A stretch of 64,000 nucleotides of DNA from Bradyrhizobium frederickii. Its GTDB lineage: Bacteria > Pseudomonadota > Alphaproteobacteria > Rhizobiales > Xanthobacteraceae. The position numbers and the translations under genes are program-made. The notes under the pieces are model-generated. The model did no database searches and had not been told where the DNA came from. It saw nothing but the letters and a program-made list of their open reading frames with translations. Of the stretch, positions 17,487 through 26,772 are shown piece by piece; position 1 is the stretch's first letter, and each line of letters opens with the position of its first letter. Location of the stretch: contig NZ_SPQS01000001.1 of the NCBI RefSeq assembly GCF_004570865.1, positions 124,001 through 188,000 on the forward strand, written 5' to 3'.

Positions 17487-18587
17487 ATGTCCAGCGACGT
17501 TCTTTTCCGCCCTTTCAAGCTGAAAGGGCTGACCCTGCCGAACCGGGTCGTAATGGCGCCGATGACGCGCTCATTCTCTCCGGGCGGAATCCCAACCGAA
17601 GACGTCGCGCGGTATTACGGTCGGCGTGCCGAAGGAGCCGTCGGTCTCATTATCTCCGAGGGCACGGGCGTGGATCGTCCGGCATCCCTGAACGATCCGA
17701 ATGTTCCCCGTTTTCACGGAGAGAAGGAACTGGCCGGCTGGCGGCGCGTGGTCGACGAGGTGCATGCCGCGGGTGGCCTGATGGCACCGCAGCTATGGCA
17801 CGTTGGAGCCGTTCGCACCCGCGCCCAGGATTGGTCTCCTCCTGGCGCCTACGACAGTCCGTCTGGTCTGTCGCGACCGGAGAAGAAATTCGGCGAGCCG
17901 ATGAGCGAAGAGGACATCGCAGACGCCATTCGCGCTTTCGCCGATGCGGCGCTTGCCGCGAAGCGCTTGGGGTTTGACGCCGTCGAATTGCACGGGGCGC
18001 ACGGCTATCTGATCGATCAATTCTTCTGGGAAGGCACCAATCGCCGCGAGGATGCCTATGGAGGCAAGGACCTGCCGGGTCGGGCGCGGTTTGCCGCTGA
18101 TATCGTTCACGCCGTGCGCAAGTCGGTCGGACCCGACTTTCCGATATTGCTCCGCATCAGCCAGTGGAAACAGCAGGACTACGAAGTGAAGCTGGCCGAT
18201 ACGCCTCGCGCGCTGGAAGCCTGGCTCAAACCTCTGGTCGACGCGGGGGTCGACATTCTGCACTGCTCACAACGGCGCTTCTGGGAGCCGGAGTTCGAGA
18301 GCTCCGATTTGAACTTCGCCGGATGGGCCAAAAAGGTGACGGGAGTGCCGACGATCTCGGTCGGGTCGGTTGGCCTGACCGGCGAGTTCATCGCGGCATA
18401 TGGCGGGGAGAGCTCCCGTCCGGCGTCCCTCGACGAACTGATCCGCCGCCTCGATCGCGAGGAGTTCGATCTTGTCGCGGTCGGTCGGGCTCTGCTTCAG
18501 GATCCGCAGTGGCTGCTGAAGGTCCGTGACGGCCGGACGGAGGAATTGATGGCCTTCGAACGGACTGCATTCGCTGCGCTGAGTTGA
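17487..18587 (+). CDS. NADH:flavin oxidoreductase, OYE-like
   Basis: The protein has 366 residues; the ATG at 17487 has GGAG five bases upstream. It belongs to the OYE/2,4-dienoyl-CoA reductase TIM-barrel family, with FKLKGLTLPNRVVMAPMTRSF, QLWHVGAVRTR, HGAHGYLIDQFFW and VAVGRALLQDPQWLLKV. Unlike the 12350 enzyme, the catalytic pair in the central motif is H-x2-H. No C-terminal FeS/FAD extension is present, so it is a single-domain FMN reductase. Downstream of an acyl-CoA synthetase and upstream of a crotonase, it could reduce a ring or conjugated double bond of the substrate. Confidence 0.9.
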   Translation: MSSDVLFRPFKLKGLTLPNRVVMAPMTRSFSPGGIPTEDVARYYGRRAEGAVGLIISEGTGVDRPASLNDPNVPRFHGEKELAGWRRVVDEVHAAGGLMAPQLWHVGAVRTRAQDWSPPGAYDSPSGLSRPEKKFGEPMSEEDIADAIRAFADAALAAKRLGFDAVELHGAHGYLIDQFFWEGTNRREDAYGGKDLPGRARFAADIVHAVRKSVGPDFPILLRISQWKQQDYEVKLADTPRALEAWLKPLVDAGVDILHCSQRRFWEPEFESSDLNFAGWAKKVTGVPTISVGSVGLTGEFIAAYGGESSRPASLDELIRRLDREEFDLVAVGRALLQDPQWLLKVRDGRTEELMAFERTAFAALS

Positions 18588-18636
18588 GCGATGAAGGGTT
18601 GCGAGGCCGGGTGCGTCGCCACTGAATAAAGGTTAT

Positions 18637-18648
18637 CCAAATATTTGG
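18637..18648. promoter_or_regulatory. Perfect 12-bp palindrome upstream of a crotonase gene
   Basis: CCAAATATTTGG is fully symmetric and AT-rich. It lies about 50 bp after the end of the OYE-like gene and 120 bp before the crotonase start at 18768. It may be an operator for a separate crotonase/SDR transcript. No regulator is linked to it, and chance cannot be excluded for one 12-mer. Confidence 0.35.
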
Positions 18649-18767
18649 TGGCCGGTATTTTGGCGATCTGTCCAAGCTGGCTGCTAAAGAAGATCGGCGC
18701 ACGCCGTTCGACGGGAGGGGCATGCGCGTCATTGCGCAGTCGCCTGGAAGCAATTTGGAGACGAACA

Positions 18768-19559
18768 ATGAGCGACACCAAGACCCAAGTCGGCCAGATC
18801 CGCACCGAGGTGCACGGGCATGTGTTCAAGATCATCATCGACAACGTGGCGAAGAAGAACTCATTCAGTCCGCAGATGATGGCGCAGATGTCGGATGCGA
18901 TGACCCTTCTCGATCGCACCGACGATTATTGGGTCGGGGTACTCTGCGCCGAGGGTCCGGATTTCACGGCTGGATTGGATATGCCGAAGTTCTTCGGACC
19001 CAAGGCCGAGAATACCGATATCAAGCCCGGCAACATCGATGCGTTCGCCTTGAAGAGCCGGTGCCGCAAGCCGATTGTGACGGCAGTGCAGGGGATCTGC
19101 TTCACGATTGGCATCGAAATGATGCTGGCTGGCGACATCGTCGTGGCCGCCGACGACGCCCGGTTCTGTCAGATGGAATCCAAGCGCGGGATCGCGCCCC
19201 TTGGTGGTGCCCATTTCCGGTATTTGACGCGGGCTGGCTGGGGAGACGCGATGTATCACCTGTTCCTATGTGACGAGTTCGGCGCAGCCCGGGCTCACAA
19301 GATCGGCTTCGTTCAGGAAGTCGTTGCACCCGGCGAGCAGATTGCGCGCGCAATGGAGATTGCGAATCTGATCGCCAAGAACGCGCCGATCGGCATTCAG
19401 GTGACGAAGGAGGCCGCGTTGAAATACATCGAGGCCGCCGAGAGAGCCGCGATCGATTACATCCCCAAGATCAAAGATCGCGTCTTCAGCAGCCAAGACA
19501 TGAAGGAAGGCATCCAGTCTTTCGTGGAACGTCGCTCGGCCGTGTTCCGCGGGAAATAG
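18768..19559 (+). CDS. Enoyl-CoA hydratase/isomerase (crotonase family)
   Basis: The protein has 263 residues from the ATG at 18768, with GGAG seven bases upstream; the frame is open further upstream without similarity. The crotonase CoA-binding region reads VLCAEGPDFTAGLDMPKFF rather than the usual FSAGADL. The oxyanion region QGICFTIGIEMMLAGDIVVAADDARF is standard. The catalytic positions (GIAPLGGAHFRYLTRAGWGDAM) lack the usual pair of glutamates, so classical hydration is uncertain and isomerase or hydrolase chemistry is possible. Substrate is an acyl-CoA from the adjacent synthetase module. Confidence 0.87.
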   Translation: MSDTKTQVGQIRTEVHGHVFKIIIDNVAKKNSFSPQMMAQMSDAMTLLDRTDDYWVGVLCAEGPDFTAGLDMPKFFGPKAENTDIKPGNIDAFALKSRCRKPIVTAVQGICFTIGIEMMLAGDIVVAADDARFCQMESKRGIAPLGGAHFRYLTRAGWGDAMYHLFLCDEFGAARAHKIGFVQEVVAPGEQIARAMEIANLIAKNAPIGIQVTKEAALKYIEAAERAAIDYIPKIKDRVFSSQDMKEGIQSFVERRSAVFRGK

Positions 19560-19612
19560 GAATCCGGCGGACCGCACAGTAGGACTTCGCTCACGAGCCA
19601 GAGGATTTGACC

Positions 19613-20404
19613 ATGGGAAGCATCAAGAAGGCATTCGATCTCACCGGCAGGAACGCCCTTGTTACGGGAGGCTCCCGTGGCCTTGGGTTGCAGATAGCCG
19701 AGGCGCTGGGTGAGCAAGGAGCACGGATCGTGATCTCCTCTCGCAAGGCGCCAGACCTGGAAAAGGCCCAGGCGCATCTTGCCGGGCTCGGCGTCAAGGC
19801 GGAGTGGATCGCTGCGGATAATTCCAGGGACGAAGACGTCAAGCGGCTCGCCGACGAAACGATCAAGAAGCTCGGGCGGGTGGACATACTGGTGAACAAC
19901 GCGGGCGCAACTTGGGGCGCGCCGACGGAAGATCACCCGATCGAAGCGTGGGACAAGGTGATGAACTTGAACATCCGCTCGCTGTTCCTGCTCAGCCAAC
20001 AGATTGCGAAGGGCTCGATGATTCCCAACAAATATGGCCGCATCATCAATCTCGCTTCGGTCGCCGGCCTGTTCGGAAGCTCCGGGGATATGCAGACTGT
20101 CGCCTACAATACGAGCAAGGGCGCGGTGGTCAACTTCACGCGGGCGCTGGCGGGGAGTTGGGGGCGCTACGGAATTACGACCAATGCTCTGGCGCCCGGA
20201 TTCTTCCCATCGAGGATGACGAAGGGCACGATCGAAGCTGTCGGGGTCGAGAAGCTCGCCGCCGGCGCGCCGCTGCGCCGCATCGGTGACGAGGACGATC
20301 TGAAAGGGGCCGCGGTTCTCTTCGCCAGCGACGCCGGCAAGCACATTACCGGACAAATCCTTGCCGTGGATGGCGGTCTGACTTCGGTGCTATCGTCCTC
20401 CTGA
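19613..20404 (+). CDS. Short-chain dehydrogenase, 3-ketoacyl reductase/gluconate 5-dehydrogenase-like
   Basis: The protein has 263 residues from the ATG at 19613, with GAGG at 19601; a TTG at 19607 lies two codons earlier. The SDR motifs are complete: TGGSRGLG, NNAGATWG, catalytic serine in INLASVAGLFG and the active-site tyrosine and lysine in VAYNTSKGA. The C-terminal half has the usual NALAPGFFPSRMT and ITGQILAVDGG. It most likely oxidises a 3-hydroxyacyl-CoA or reduces a keto group, following the crotonase gene 53 bp upstream. It ends the rightward module that begins at 14546. Confidence 0.88.
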   Translation: MGSIKKAFDLTGRNALVTGGSRGLGLQIAEALGEQGARIVISSRKAPDLEKAQAHLAGLGVKAEWIAADNSRDEDVKRLADETIKKLGRVDILVNNAGATWGAPTEDHPIEAWDKVMNLNIRSLFLLSQQIAKGSMIPNKYGRIINLASVAGLFGSSGDMQTVAYNTSKGAVVNFTRALAGSWGRYGITTNALAPGFFPSRMTKGTIEAVGVEKLAAGAPLRRIGDEDDLKGAAVLFASDAGKHITGQILAVDGGLTSVLSSS

Positions 20405-20462
20405 ACGCTTCTGTGCAATCGCCTTACGTCCTGTGGGGATATCCTTCGTGGGCGGTGGAGGG

Positions 20463-20921
20463 TTAAGGGACCACCAATGTGAGCGTCTCGGCAACCAGAG
20501 CCGGCGTTTGACTATTCTCGATCTCAAGTACCGCGTTGCCCTTGATCAGCATACGCCCGTTGTCCTTCGGTTCGACACTTGTCATGGAAAGCTGAAGGCG
20601 AACGCGGTTACCCGATCTTACCGGTGTCAGGAACCTGACCTTGTCCAGACCATAGTTGAAGACGGCAGATGCGTCGACCGGAGCGAGTCCCAGGTCCATG
20701 CCAAGTGGCGCAATCAACGACAGGCTCAGGAAGCCGTGGGCAATGGTGCCGCCTACAGGACTTTCCTTGCTCGCGCGGTCCGCATCCACGTGGATCCACT
20801 GCCTGTCCCCAGTACAGGCCGCGAACTGGTCGATCATGGGCTGGTCGATGGTGATCCAGTCGGATGTTCCGAGATTTTGGCCTACGAAATCCCTGATCGC
20901 CTCGAGCTTGATCTTTGCCAT
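20463..20921 (-). CDS. MaoC family (R)-specific enoyl-CoA hydratase
   Basis: The protein has 152 residues from the ATG at 20921. The frame continues upstream for 55 codons without family similarity. It is a hot-dog fold MaoC dehydratase with the hydratase-2 motif reading ACTGDRQWIHVD, then GTIAHGFLSLSLI, so the catalytic Asp and His are in place. It would hydrate trans-2-enoyl-CoA to the (R)-3-hydroxy form in the cytoplasm. The gene is convergent with the SDR gene, 58 bp away, and divergent from the LysR gene at 21119. LysR regulators often control the divergent neighbour, so this gene is its best target here. Confidence 0.9.
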   Translation of the reverse strand: MAKIKLEAIRDFVGQNLGTSDWITIDQPMIDQFAACTGDRQWIHVDADRASKESPVGGTIAHGFLSLSLIAPLGMDLGLAPVDASAVFNYGLDKVRFLTPVRSGNRVRLQLSMTSVEPKDNGRMLIKGNAVLEIENSQTPALVAETLTLVVP

Positions 20922-21118
20922 CGCCGTGTCCGTTGGTTCAACTGTTTCGCTTATTTCCCCAAATTGCGAGGAAGGCCATGTCGATTTTGTTAAACGGAGA
21001 ACGCAATATTGAATAGCGACCAGGCTTTGACGGCTTTTTCGTTCGTGTTTCCGGGCCCTGCGACGTCGTTCGTACTCGGCGATCAAGAGCCAAAAGCGTT
21101 TGCGCTAAGGACGAGAGC

Positions 21119-22066
21119 ATGACCGAGGCAAGCTGGGATTTGTTTCGCTTGTTTTCCGTGGTTGCGAGAACTGGAAGCGTTAACCGTGCCGCACACGAAC
21201 TCGGAATGAGCCAACCGACATTGAGCAGGCGTCTGAAGGAGCTCGAGCGCTACGTGGCCGCTCCCCTGTTCTTCCGCGCCTCGTCCGGGGTGAAGCTGAC
21301 GCGGGAAGGCGAGGACCTGCAGCGCTCGGCCGGCGATATGATGCTCGCATTTGAGTCGTTTCATCGCGATCTGCGTTCGCGCGTCGGGCAACGATCGTCA
21401 GTGGTCAGGATATCGGCGACCGAAGGCATGACCAAGCACTGGCTTCTCCCGCGGGTTGCGGAGCTGCGACGGCGCGATAGTCGAATCTACCTGGAAATCA
21501 TCTCCACGGTGAACCAGCAGAGCTTGGCAACGAGCGATCTGGACTACGTCATCAGGATGGGAGATCCCGGCGAGAACGATCTCATTGGAAAGCGGGTCGC
21601 GGACGTACCGATGGGGATTTTTGCCTCCGAGCAGTACCTTACCGGACGCCCCGCGCCTCGGTCATTGTCAGAGCTGAGGGATCACGACATCATCGGCCAT
21701 ACTGCCGATTTTGTCTCGTTCCGCAACGTTCGGCCCAATCAGAGACATTTGTTGGAGTATTTCTCGGAAGCGGCGGGCATCCGCAGCGTTGTTCGGGTCA
21801 ACCCGGTTGCTAACCATTTCGCCGCCGCCGGTTCCGGTCTCGGGCTTGCGCTTCTTGCTGTACCATTCGCGCAAGCCGAGGGACTGGTTCAGGTCTTGCC
21901 GCAAGAGACAGTTACGATGAACGTATGGCTGCTGCGCAGGCGCGAGAGCGACCTGAGAAAACTAACTCGTGAAGTCAGGCGATTCCTGGAAGCAGAATTC
22001 GCTGCTTCCAGGGAATGGCTCGCGGGGAGCCCTCGAAATGCGAGAGTGACCAAGCGCAAGGCCTGA
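21119..22066 (+). CDS. LysR family transcriptional regulator
   Basis: This 315-residue protein has an N-terminal winged helix typical of LysR (LFSVVARTGSVNRAAHELGMSQPTLSRRLKELE, residues about 8-40). A periplasmic-binding-like effector domain follows from about residue 90 (VVRISATEGMTKHWLLPRVAELRRR). It resembles the group that regulates small oxidoreductase or amino-acid genes more than the CatR/BenM group. It diverges from the MaoC gene, with about 200 bp between the starts for shared control. No LysR box of the T-N11-A kind stands out clearly. Confidence 0.9.
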   Translation: MTEASWDLFRLFSVVARTGSVNRAAHELGMSQPTLSRRLKELERYVAAPLFFRASSGVKLTREGEDLQRSAGDMMLAFESFHRDLRSRVGQRSSVVRISATEGMTKHWLLPRVAELRRRDSRIYLEIISTVNQQSLATSDLDYVIRMGDPGENDLIGKRVADVPMGIFASEQYLTGRPAPRSLSELRDHDIIGHTADFVSFRNVRPNQRHLLEYFSEAAGIRSVVRVNPVANHFAAAGSGLGLALLAVPFAQAEGLVQVLPQETVTMNVWLLRRRESDLRKLTREVRRFLEAEFAASREWLAGSPRNARVTKRKA

Positions 22067-22230
22067 GGCCGTCTCACATGCTGCCTCCGCCGCGTCTGGA
22101 AATATCACGGTAAGACGCGCGAAGAGGCCGCTGGTCATTCTGCGCTGAATAGCGGTAGTTCAGAATTTAGATACTTGCCGGGCGCGGTGCCGGTCATCCT
22201 AGATCCCAAAAGTCATCATGGGAGGGATGG

Positions 22231-23793
22231 ATGTCCAAATCGGAACGGGCCTTGCTGTCAACCCCGATCCGGACGATCGCCGACGTTCCGCGACGTTACG
22301 CGGCGATCGCTCCCGACGCCGTCGCCGTGAGCTTCGAGGGGCGCGAGACAAGCTATCGGGTCCTGGACGAATTATCCAATCAAGTCGCCAATGGGCTCGT
22401 GGCTGGGGGTGTGCGACCGGGCAGCCGAATTGCGATTCTCGACAAGAATTCGGATATTTTTTTTCAAGTGCTTCTCGGGGCAGCCAAGGCCCGCGCCGTC
22501 CTGGTCCCCATCAATGCAAGGTTGGCACCTCCCGAGATCGTTTTCGCGGTCAACGATGCCAAAGCCGAGATTCTCTTCGTCGGGGAATCGTTCGAGAAAC
22601 TCATCACTGAAATCCAGGATCAGCTCGACACTGTTTACCAAATCATTGTGCTGGACTCTCGTTACCTGAAGTGGCGCGATGCCCACCCGCCGAGTGAGAC
22701 GAGACTGCCAGTCAAGTCCGATGACGTTTGCCTGCAACTCTACACAAGTGGCACGACCGGCTATCCGAAGGGCGTGCAGCTTTCTCACGCAAATTTCCCG
22801 CTACACGCGCTTGACGACTGGAAGGCGTGGTCGTCCGACGACGTCATGTTGCTCGCAATGCCGTTGTTCCACATCGCAGGGGTGGGTACCGGCGTGTTCG
22901 GTCTGGTCGCCGGCCTCAAGACGATCGTGCTTCGCGAGTTCGCTCCATCGGCGGCGCTTGAAACGATACAGCGCGATCGGGTTACGGTCACGTTCCTCGT
23001 TCCGGCAATGTTATTGGCGATGCTGGCCGAACGTAACGTCGAGACATGCGATCTCTCCTCGCTGAGGCAAATTCTTTACGGAGCGTCGCCGATCCCGCTC
23101 GAGCTCCTCAGGAAGTCGCTCCGGGTGTTCAGGCAAACGGGGTTCTTCCAGGTCTACGGTCTAACCGAGACGGCTGGCGTCATCACAGTTTTGGGAGACG
23201 CGGACCACTGCGTTGGCGATGGCGAACTCTTGAGGTCGTGTGGCCGCCCTATCGAAGGCGTCGAGTTGCGGATCATCGACGCTTCGGGACAATCGCTGCC
23301 GGCTCGACAGGTCGGTGAGGTCGTGTGTCGATCATCACAAAATATGCGGGGGTATTGGAATCGGATGGACGACACCGCGAGGACCCTCAGGGACGGGTGG
23401 CTGCATACAGGCGACGCCGGATTCCTTGATGAAAACGGCTACTTGTACATTCATGATCGTTTGAAAGACATGATCGTTTCCGGCGGAGAGAACGTCTATC
23501 CCGCCGAGATCGAAAGTGCCTTGTATGGACATGCGGATATCGCCGACGTCGCCGTCATCGGCGTGCCTGACGACCGGTGGGGTGAAGCGGTCAAGGCCCT
23601 CATCGTGTTGAAGCCGGATCGTTTGGCGGACCCGGCGGGCATACTGCATTTCGCGCGAGGAAGGCTGGCGGGGTTCAAGATCCCTAAGTCGATCGAATTC
23701 GTGCGCGAGCTTCCCCGCAATCCATCCGGAAAAATCCTGAAGCGGCTGCTGCGAGAGCGCTACTGGGAAGGATACGAGCGGATGGTCAATTGA
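22231..23793 (+). CDS. AMP-forming long-chain/aryl acyl-CoA synthetase
   Basis: The protein has 520 residues; the ATG at 22231 follows GGAGGG. ANL motifs are YTSGTTGYPKGVQLSH, VYGLTETAGV, TGDAGFLDENGYLYIHDR, KDMIVSGGENVYPAEIE and the catalytic lysine region NPSGKILKRLLRE. It resembles the fatty-acid-CoA ligase FadD3/FadD13-like branch, with short adenylation loops. It stands alone between the LysR gene and the leftward GntR gene, with 160 bp of untranslated DNA upstream, and is convergent with GntR. It may feed the crotonase and CoA-transferase genes at 24.6-26.7 kb, although the GntR gene separates them. Confidence 0.91.
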   Translation: MSKSERALLSTPIRTIADVPRRYAAIAPDAVAVSFEGRETSYRVLDELSNQVANGLVAGGVRPGSRIAILDKNSDIFFQVLLGAAKARAVLVPINARLAPPEIVFAVNDAKAEILFVGESFEKLITEIQDQLDTVYQIIVLDSRYLKWRDAHPPSETRLPVKSDDVCLQLYTSGTTGYPKGVQLSHANFPLHALDDWKAWSSDDVMLLAMPLFHIAGVGTGVFGLVAGLKTIVLREFAPSAALETIQRDRVTVTFLVPAMLLAMLAERNVETCDLSSLRQILYGASPIPLELLRKSLRVFRQTGFFQVYGLTETAGVITVLGDADHCVGDGELLRSCGRPIEGVELRIIDASGQSLPARQVGEVVCRSSQNMRGYWNRMDDTARTLRDGWLHTGDAGFLDENGYLYIHDRLKDMIVSGGENVYPAEIESALYGHADIADVAVIGVPDDRWGEAVKALIVLKPDRLADPAGILHFARGRLAGFKIPKSIEFVRELPRNPSGKILKRLLRERYWEGYERMVN

Positions 23794-23838
23794 GCGCGGT
23801 TGGCCGAATTGAATGTATCGGACCGTGAGACGCTTTTG

Positions 23839-24519
23839 CTAGGCGACCGCTGCGTCCTGCAACTTGAGCGACTGAAGCGTCAGCACCTCGGTCAAGCGCA
23901 GATGTTCCGTCATCAAATCGGTGGCGAGTTTCACATTCCGGCCAAGAATGGCCTGGGCCAGTGCCGAATGTTCGGCGCGCAGATCACGATCCGCGCGCGA
24001 CATTCGCGCATTGATGCGGCGATAGCGTTCGCCCTGGACGAAGAGTTGTTCGCGGATTCGCAGCAGCCAGGGGCTGTCGCAGGCCGCCACCAGGGCGGCA
24101 TGGAATTTCGCGTGCGCGATCATCCAGTCGTCGCCCAAGTCGTGAATGTCATGGGGCGTATGCGAGAGTTCATGATCGGCCGCGACAATAGCAGCCTCCC
24201 ATTTGAGACCGCCGAGTTTCATCGCGCGGTGCATGCATTTCAGTTCGATGTCGATTCTGACGGCCGTCAGATCCGAAACGTCGGCGGCATTGATGGGCGC
24301 CACCCGGAAACCCCGCTGGGGCTCCGCCATGACCAGTGCCTCGGCGGAGAGACGCGAAAGAGCCTCCCGTACAACGCTCGGGCTGACCCCAAGATATTGA
24401 GCCAGATCTTGAATTTTCAGCTTTCCGTCGGCCGGCAAGCGGCCGGCCAAGATGTCCGAGCGAAGTCGAACATAGGCTGAAACGGTAAGGCTGGTCGCGT
24501 CCTGGGGCATCCTGCCCAT
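23839..24519 (-). CDS. GntR family regulator with FCD domain
   Basis: The protein has 226 residues from the ATG at 24519; a GTG at 24525 and an ATG at 24510 are alternatives and none has a strong ribosome-binding site. An N-terminal winged helix (ILAGRLPADGKLKIQDLAQYLGVSPSVVREALSRLSAEALV) is joined to an all-helical FCD ligand domain with metal-site histidines (HAKFHAALVAAC, AEHSALAQAI). FadR/VanR-type members sense organic acids or acyl-CoA. It diverges from the crotonase/CoA-transferase pair, its most likely target. An AT-rich stretch with an imperfect CAATA...TATTG symmetry at 24553-24574 lies between them. Confidence 0.9.
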   Translation of the reverse strand: MGRMPQDATSLTVSAYVRLRSDILAGRLPADGKLKIQDLAQYLGVSPSVVREALSRLSAEALVMAEPQRGFRVAPINAADVSDLTAVRIDIELKCMHRAMKLGGLKWEAAIVAADHELSHTPHDIHDLGDDWMIAHAKFHAALVAACDSPWLLRIREQLFVQGERYRRINARMSRADRDLRAEHSALAQAILGRNVKLATDLMTEHLRLTEVLTLQSLKLQDAAVA

Positions 24520-24649
24520 TTTCACAAGGATTCGGAGGAATACAAGATAAATCCAATAATATCTTTTTTATATTGACCGTATGAGTTTTTCAGGTACCGT
24601 TCCATTATCGAACCCAACGACTGACTCAAAAAAAATCCGGAGGAATTCA

Positions 24650-25426
24650 ATGACCACACCAAACGAGTTGGTTACCGTCAGTCGGGAGGGCGATCTCGTT
24701 ACCCTGACGATGACTTTCGCCCCCTATAATCTCGTGGCAAAGCCGCTGCTGACTGCGCTCCTGGACGCAGTCGAAAAGGCTCACAAGGAAGGCGCGCGCG
24801 CCATTATCCTTCGCAGCGGGTTGCGACACTTCTCCGCCGGTGCTGAAATAGAACTATTCGACAATCGCGGCGAACGGCTGCCCGAAATTGATGTGTGCGC
24901 CTGCCTGGATGCGCTCGAACAGGTCCCGGTGCCGATCATCGCGAGCATGCACGGATTGGCCCTCGGTGGCGGATTCGAGCTGGCGCTGGCCTGCGACATC
25001 ATCGTTGCCGCGGACTCCGCGAAGGCCGGCATGGTCGAAGTGACGCTGGGCCTGCATCCGCTGATGGGCGCCATACAACGTGTGGCATCGCGCGCCGGCG
25101 TGGCGCGGGCCAAGGAGATGGCTCTGTTCGGGCGTCGCTATGATGCGGCGACGCTGGAGCGCTGGAATATCGTCAATCGCGTCGTGCCCGAAGCCCAGCT
25201 TGAAGAAACGACGCGGATCCTCGCGCTCGAGCTTGCGGTGGGCCCGACAGTGGCGCATGGCGCCACCAAACGGCTGATCCGGGAATACATGGACGAGACC
25301 GTCGTGAAAGCCGACCGCGCAATGTCTGACGCGCAGCGTCCAATCTTCCAGAGCAACGATCTCGTCGTCGGCCTCAAGGCCTTCCGCGAGTCCGGGCCTG
25401 GTCACGCCATTTTCTCGGGCCGCTGA
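24650..25426 (+). CDS. Enoyl-CoA hydratase/isomerase (crotonase family)
   Basis: The protein has 258 residues from the ATG at 24650, directly behind CCGGAGGAATTCA; the frame also reads open from 24581. The oxyanion motifs are SGLRHFSAGAEIELF (about residues 56-70) and GLALGGGFELALACDIIVAADSAKAG. The catalytic acid region reads GMVEVTLGLHPLMGAIQRVA and lacks the second glutamate of classical hydratases. It lies 11 bp before a CaiB-type CoA-transferase gene, an arrangement seen for carnitine-like or alpha-methylacyl-CoA pathways. The pair faces the GntR/FCD regulator gene. Confidence 0.88.
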   Translation: MTTPNELVTVSREGDLVTLTMTFAPYNLVAKPLLTALLDAVEKAHKEGARAIILRSGLRHFSAGAEIELFDNRGERLPEIDVCACLDALEQVPVPIIASMHGLALGGGFELALACDIIVAADSAKAGMVEVTLGLHPLMGAIQRVASRAGVARAKEMALFGRRYDAATLERWNIVNRVVPEAQLEETTRILALELAVGPTVAHGATKRLIREYMDETVVKADRAMSDAQRPIFQSNDLVVGLKAFRESGPGHAIFSGR

Positions 25427-25437
25427 GGGACGTTGTC

Positions 25438-26730
25438 ATGACAAATCGTACACCCCTTGCCGGAATCAAGGTCGTCGACTTCTCGCGCGTCCTTGCTGGT
25501 CCCCACTGCACCAGGGCCCTGTCGGACCTCGGCGCCGACGTGATCAAGATCGAGCCGCCGCGCGGAGACATCTCTCGATACGCACTGCCTGGCGACGAGA
25601 CCGCGAGCATGTCCTACTACTATATCCAACAGAACGTCGGGAAACGGAACATCAGCATCGACCTTAACTTCCCCGAAGGAAGAGAAGTCGTGCGCAAGAT
25701 GTGCGACAGCGCCGACATCATCGTTGAGAATTTTCGCGCCGGCACATTGAAATTCTTCGGCCTCGATTATGAATCCGTCGCCGCGCGCAACCCGAAAGTG
25801 ATTTACGCCTCAATCAGCGGCTACGGCCAAGGCAGCGCGCTGTCACACCGCAGCGCCTACGCGCCGACCGTCCATGCCGAATCCGGCTTTGTCGGCGGGA
25901 TGATCGACCATCTCGGCGAGGATCTCACGGTCAAGCGGCACGATGCCTATTCGCATGCTGACGTCTATACGGGCCTCGAAGCGATCATCGGCATTCTGGC
26001 AGCACTGCATCACCGCGACCAAACAGGCGAGGGCCAATATGTCGATATTGCGATGGCCGCCACCATGCTTGCCGTCAATGAGCGGGTGCACGCCGATCTC
26101 TCCGACGTGGATCTCGGCGCCGAACCGGCGGCGCTCGGACCTGCTGACTCGCCGTTCTTCAAGACAAGCTACGGTGACGTCATCACAATCGCGACCAGTG
26201 TCGTCAGCAGTCTGACGTTTCCGAATTACATCGCGGCGATGCGTCGCCCCGATCTCGCTTCAGATCCCAGATTCGCCACGCCGGCGGCGCGCCGGAAGAA
26301 TCTCACCGCCCTTTACCAGATCATCCAGCAGTGGATTCTTTCCTTTGCCACGGCCGGCGAACTCGATGCCCAGCTCGACGAGGTGAAGCTGGCGTTTGGC
26401 GTGGTCCGCTCGGTCAAGGACTTCGCCGGTTCGGAGTGGGTCAAATGGTGGGGCGCGATAGAAGAGGTTACCGACCGCCGCGGCAAAGCTGTCAGAATCC
26501 CCGGCAAGCCCTGGCACTTCTCAAAGACGCCGCTGGCCGCTGCGCGCGAAGCTGCCTTTCGCGGCGAACACAACGTCGAAGTGATGAAGGAATACGGCTA
26601 CTCCGATCAGGAGATTGCTGCCCTTACCAATTCGGGCGTGCTGTTGACGAACATTCCGCCGCGACCCTCGTCGTCGATAGAAGCATCCGCCCCGCCCGAT
26701 AGTGACGATGTCCTGAAGCAGGCGTCCTAG
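25438..26730 (+). CDS. CaiB/BaiF family CoA-transferase (class III)
   Basis: This 430-residue protein begins LAGIKVVDFSRVLAGPHCTRALSDLGADVIKIEPP, a diagnostic class III CoA-transferase N-terminus. The nucleophilic aspartate is D175 in YSHADVYTGLEAIIGILAALHHRD. These homodimers move CoA between carboxylic acids through aspartyl-CoA thioesters, or act as racemases in the AMACR branch, which uses different residues. A CoA-transferase next to a crotonase suggests ATP-free activation of a carboxylate substrate. The C-terminus extends about 30 residues beyond the conserved GYSDQEIAAL segment and is proline/serine-rich. Confidence 0.92.
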   Translation: MTNRTPLAGIKVVDFSRVLAGPHCTRALSDLGADVIKIEPPRGDISRYALPGDETASMSYYYIQQNVGKRNISIDLNFPEGREVVRKMCDSADIIVENFRAGTLKFFGLDYESVAARNPKVIYASISGYGQGSALSHRSAYAPTVHAESGFVGGMIDHLGEDLTVKRHDAYSHADVYTGLEAIIGILAALHHRDQTGEGQYVDIAMAATMLAVNERVHADLSDVDLGAEPAALGPADSPFFKTSYGDVITIATSVVSSLTFPNYIAAMRRPDLASDPRFATPAARRKNLTALYQIIQQWILSFATAGELDAQLDEVKLAFGVVRSVKDFAGSEWVKWWGAIEEVTDRRGKAVRIPGKPWHFSKTPLAAAREAAFRGEHNVEVMKEYGYSDQEIAALTNSGVLLTNIPPRPSSSIEASAPPDSDDVLKQAS

Positions 26731-26772
26731 CTGCGCCGCAGCCAACTAGCAAAAAAAATGCGGGAGAAAATC

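Noticed and set aside
24553..24574. Imperfect AT-rich symmetry (CAATA...TATTG) between the GntR and crotonase genes
   Set aside because: The symmetry is poor and the stretch may simply be promoter -10 DNA, so it is mentioned only as context for the GntR gene.
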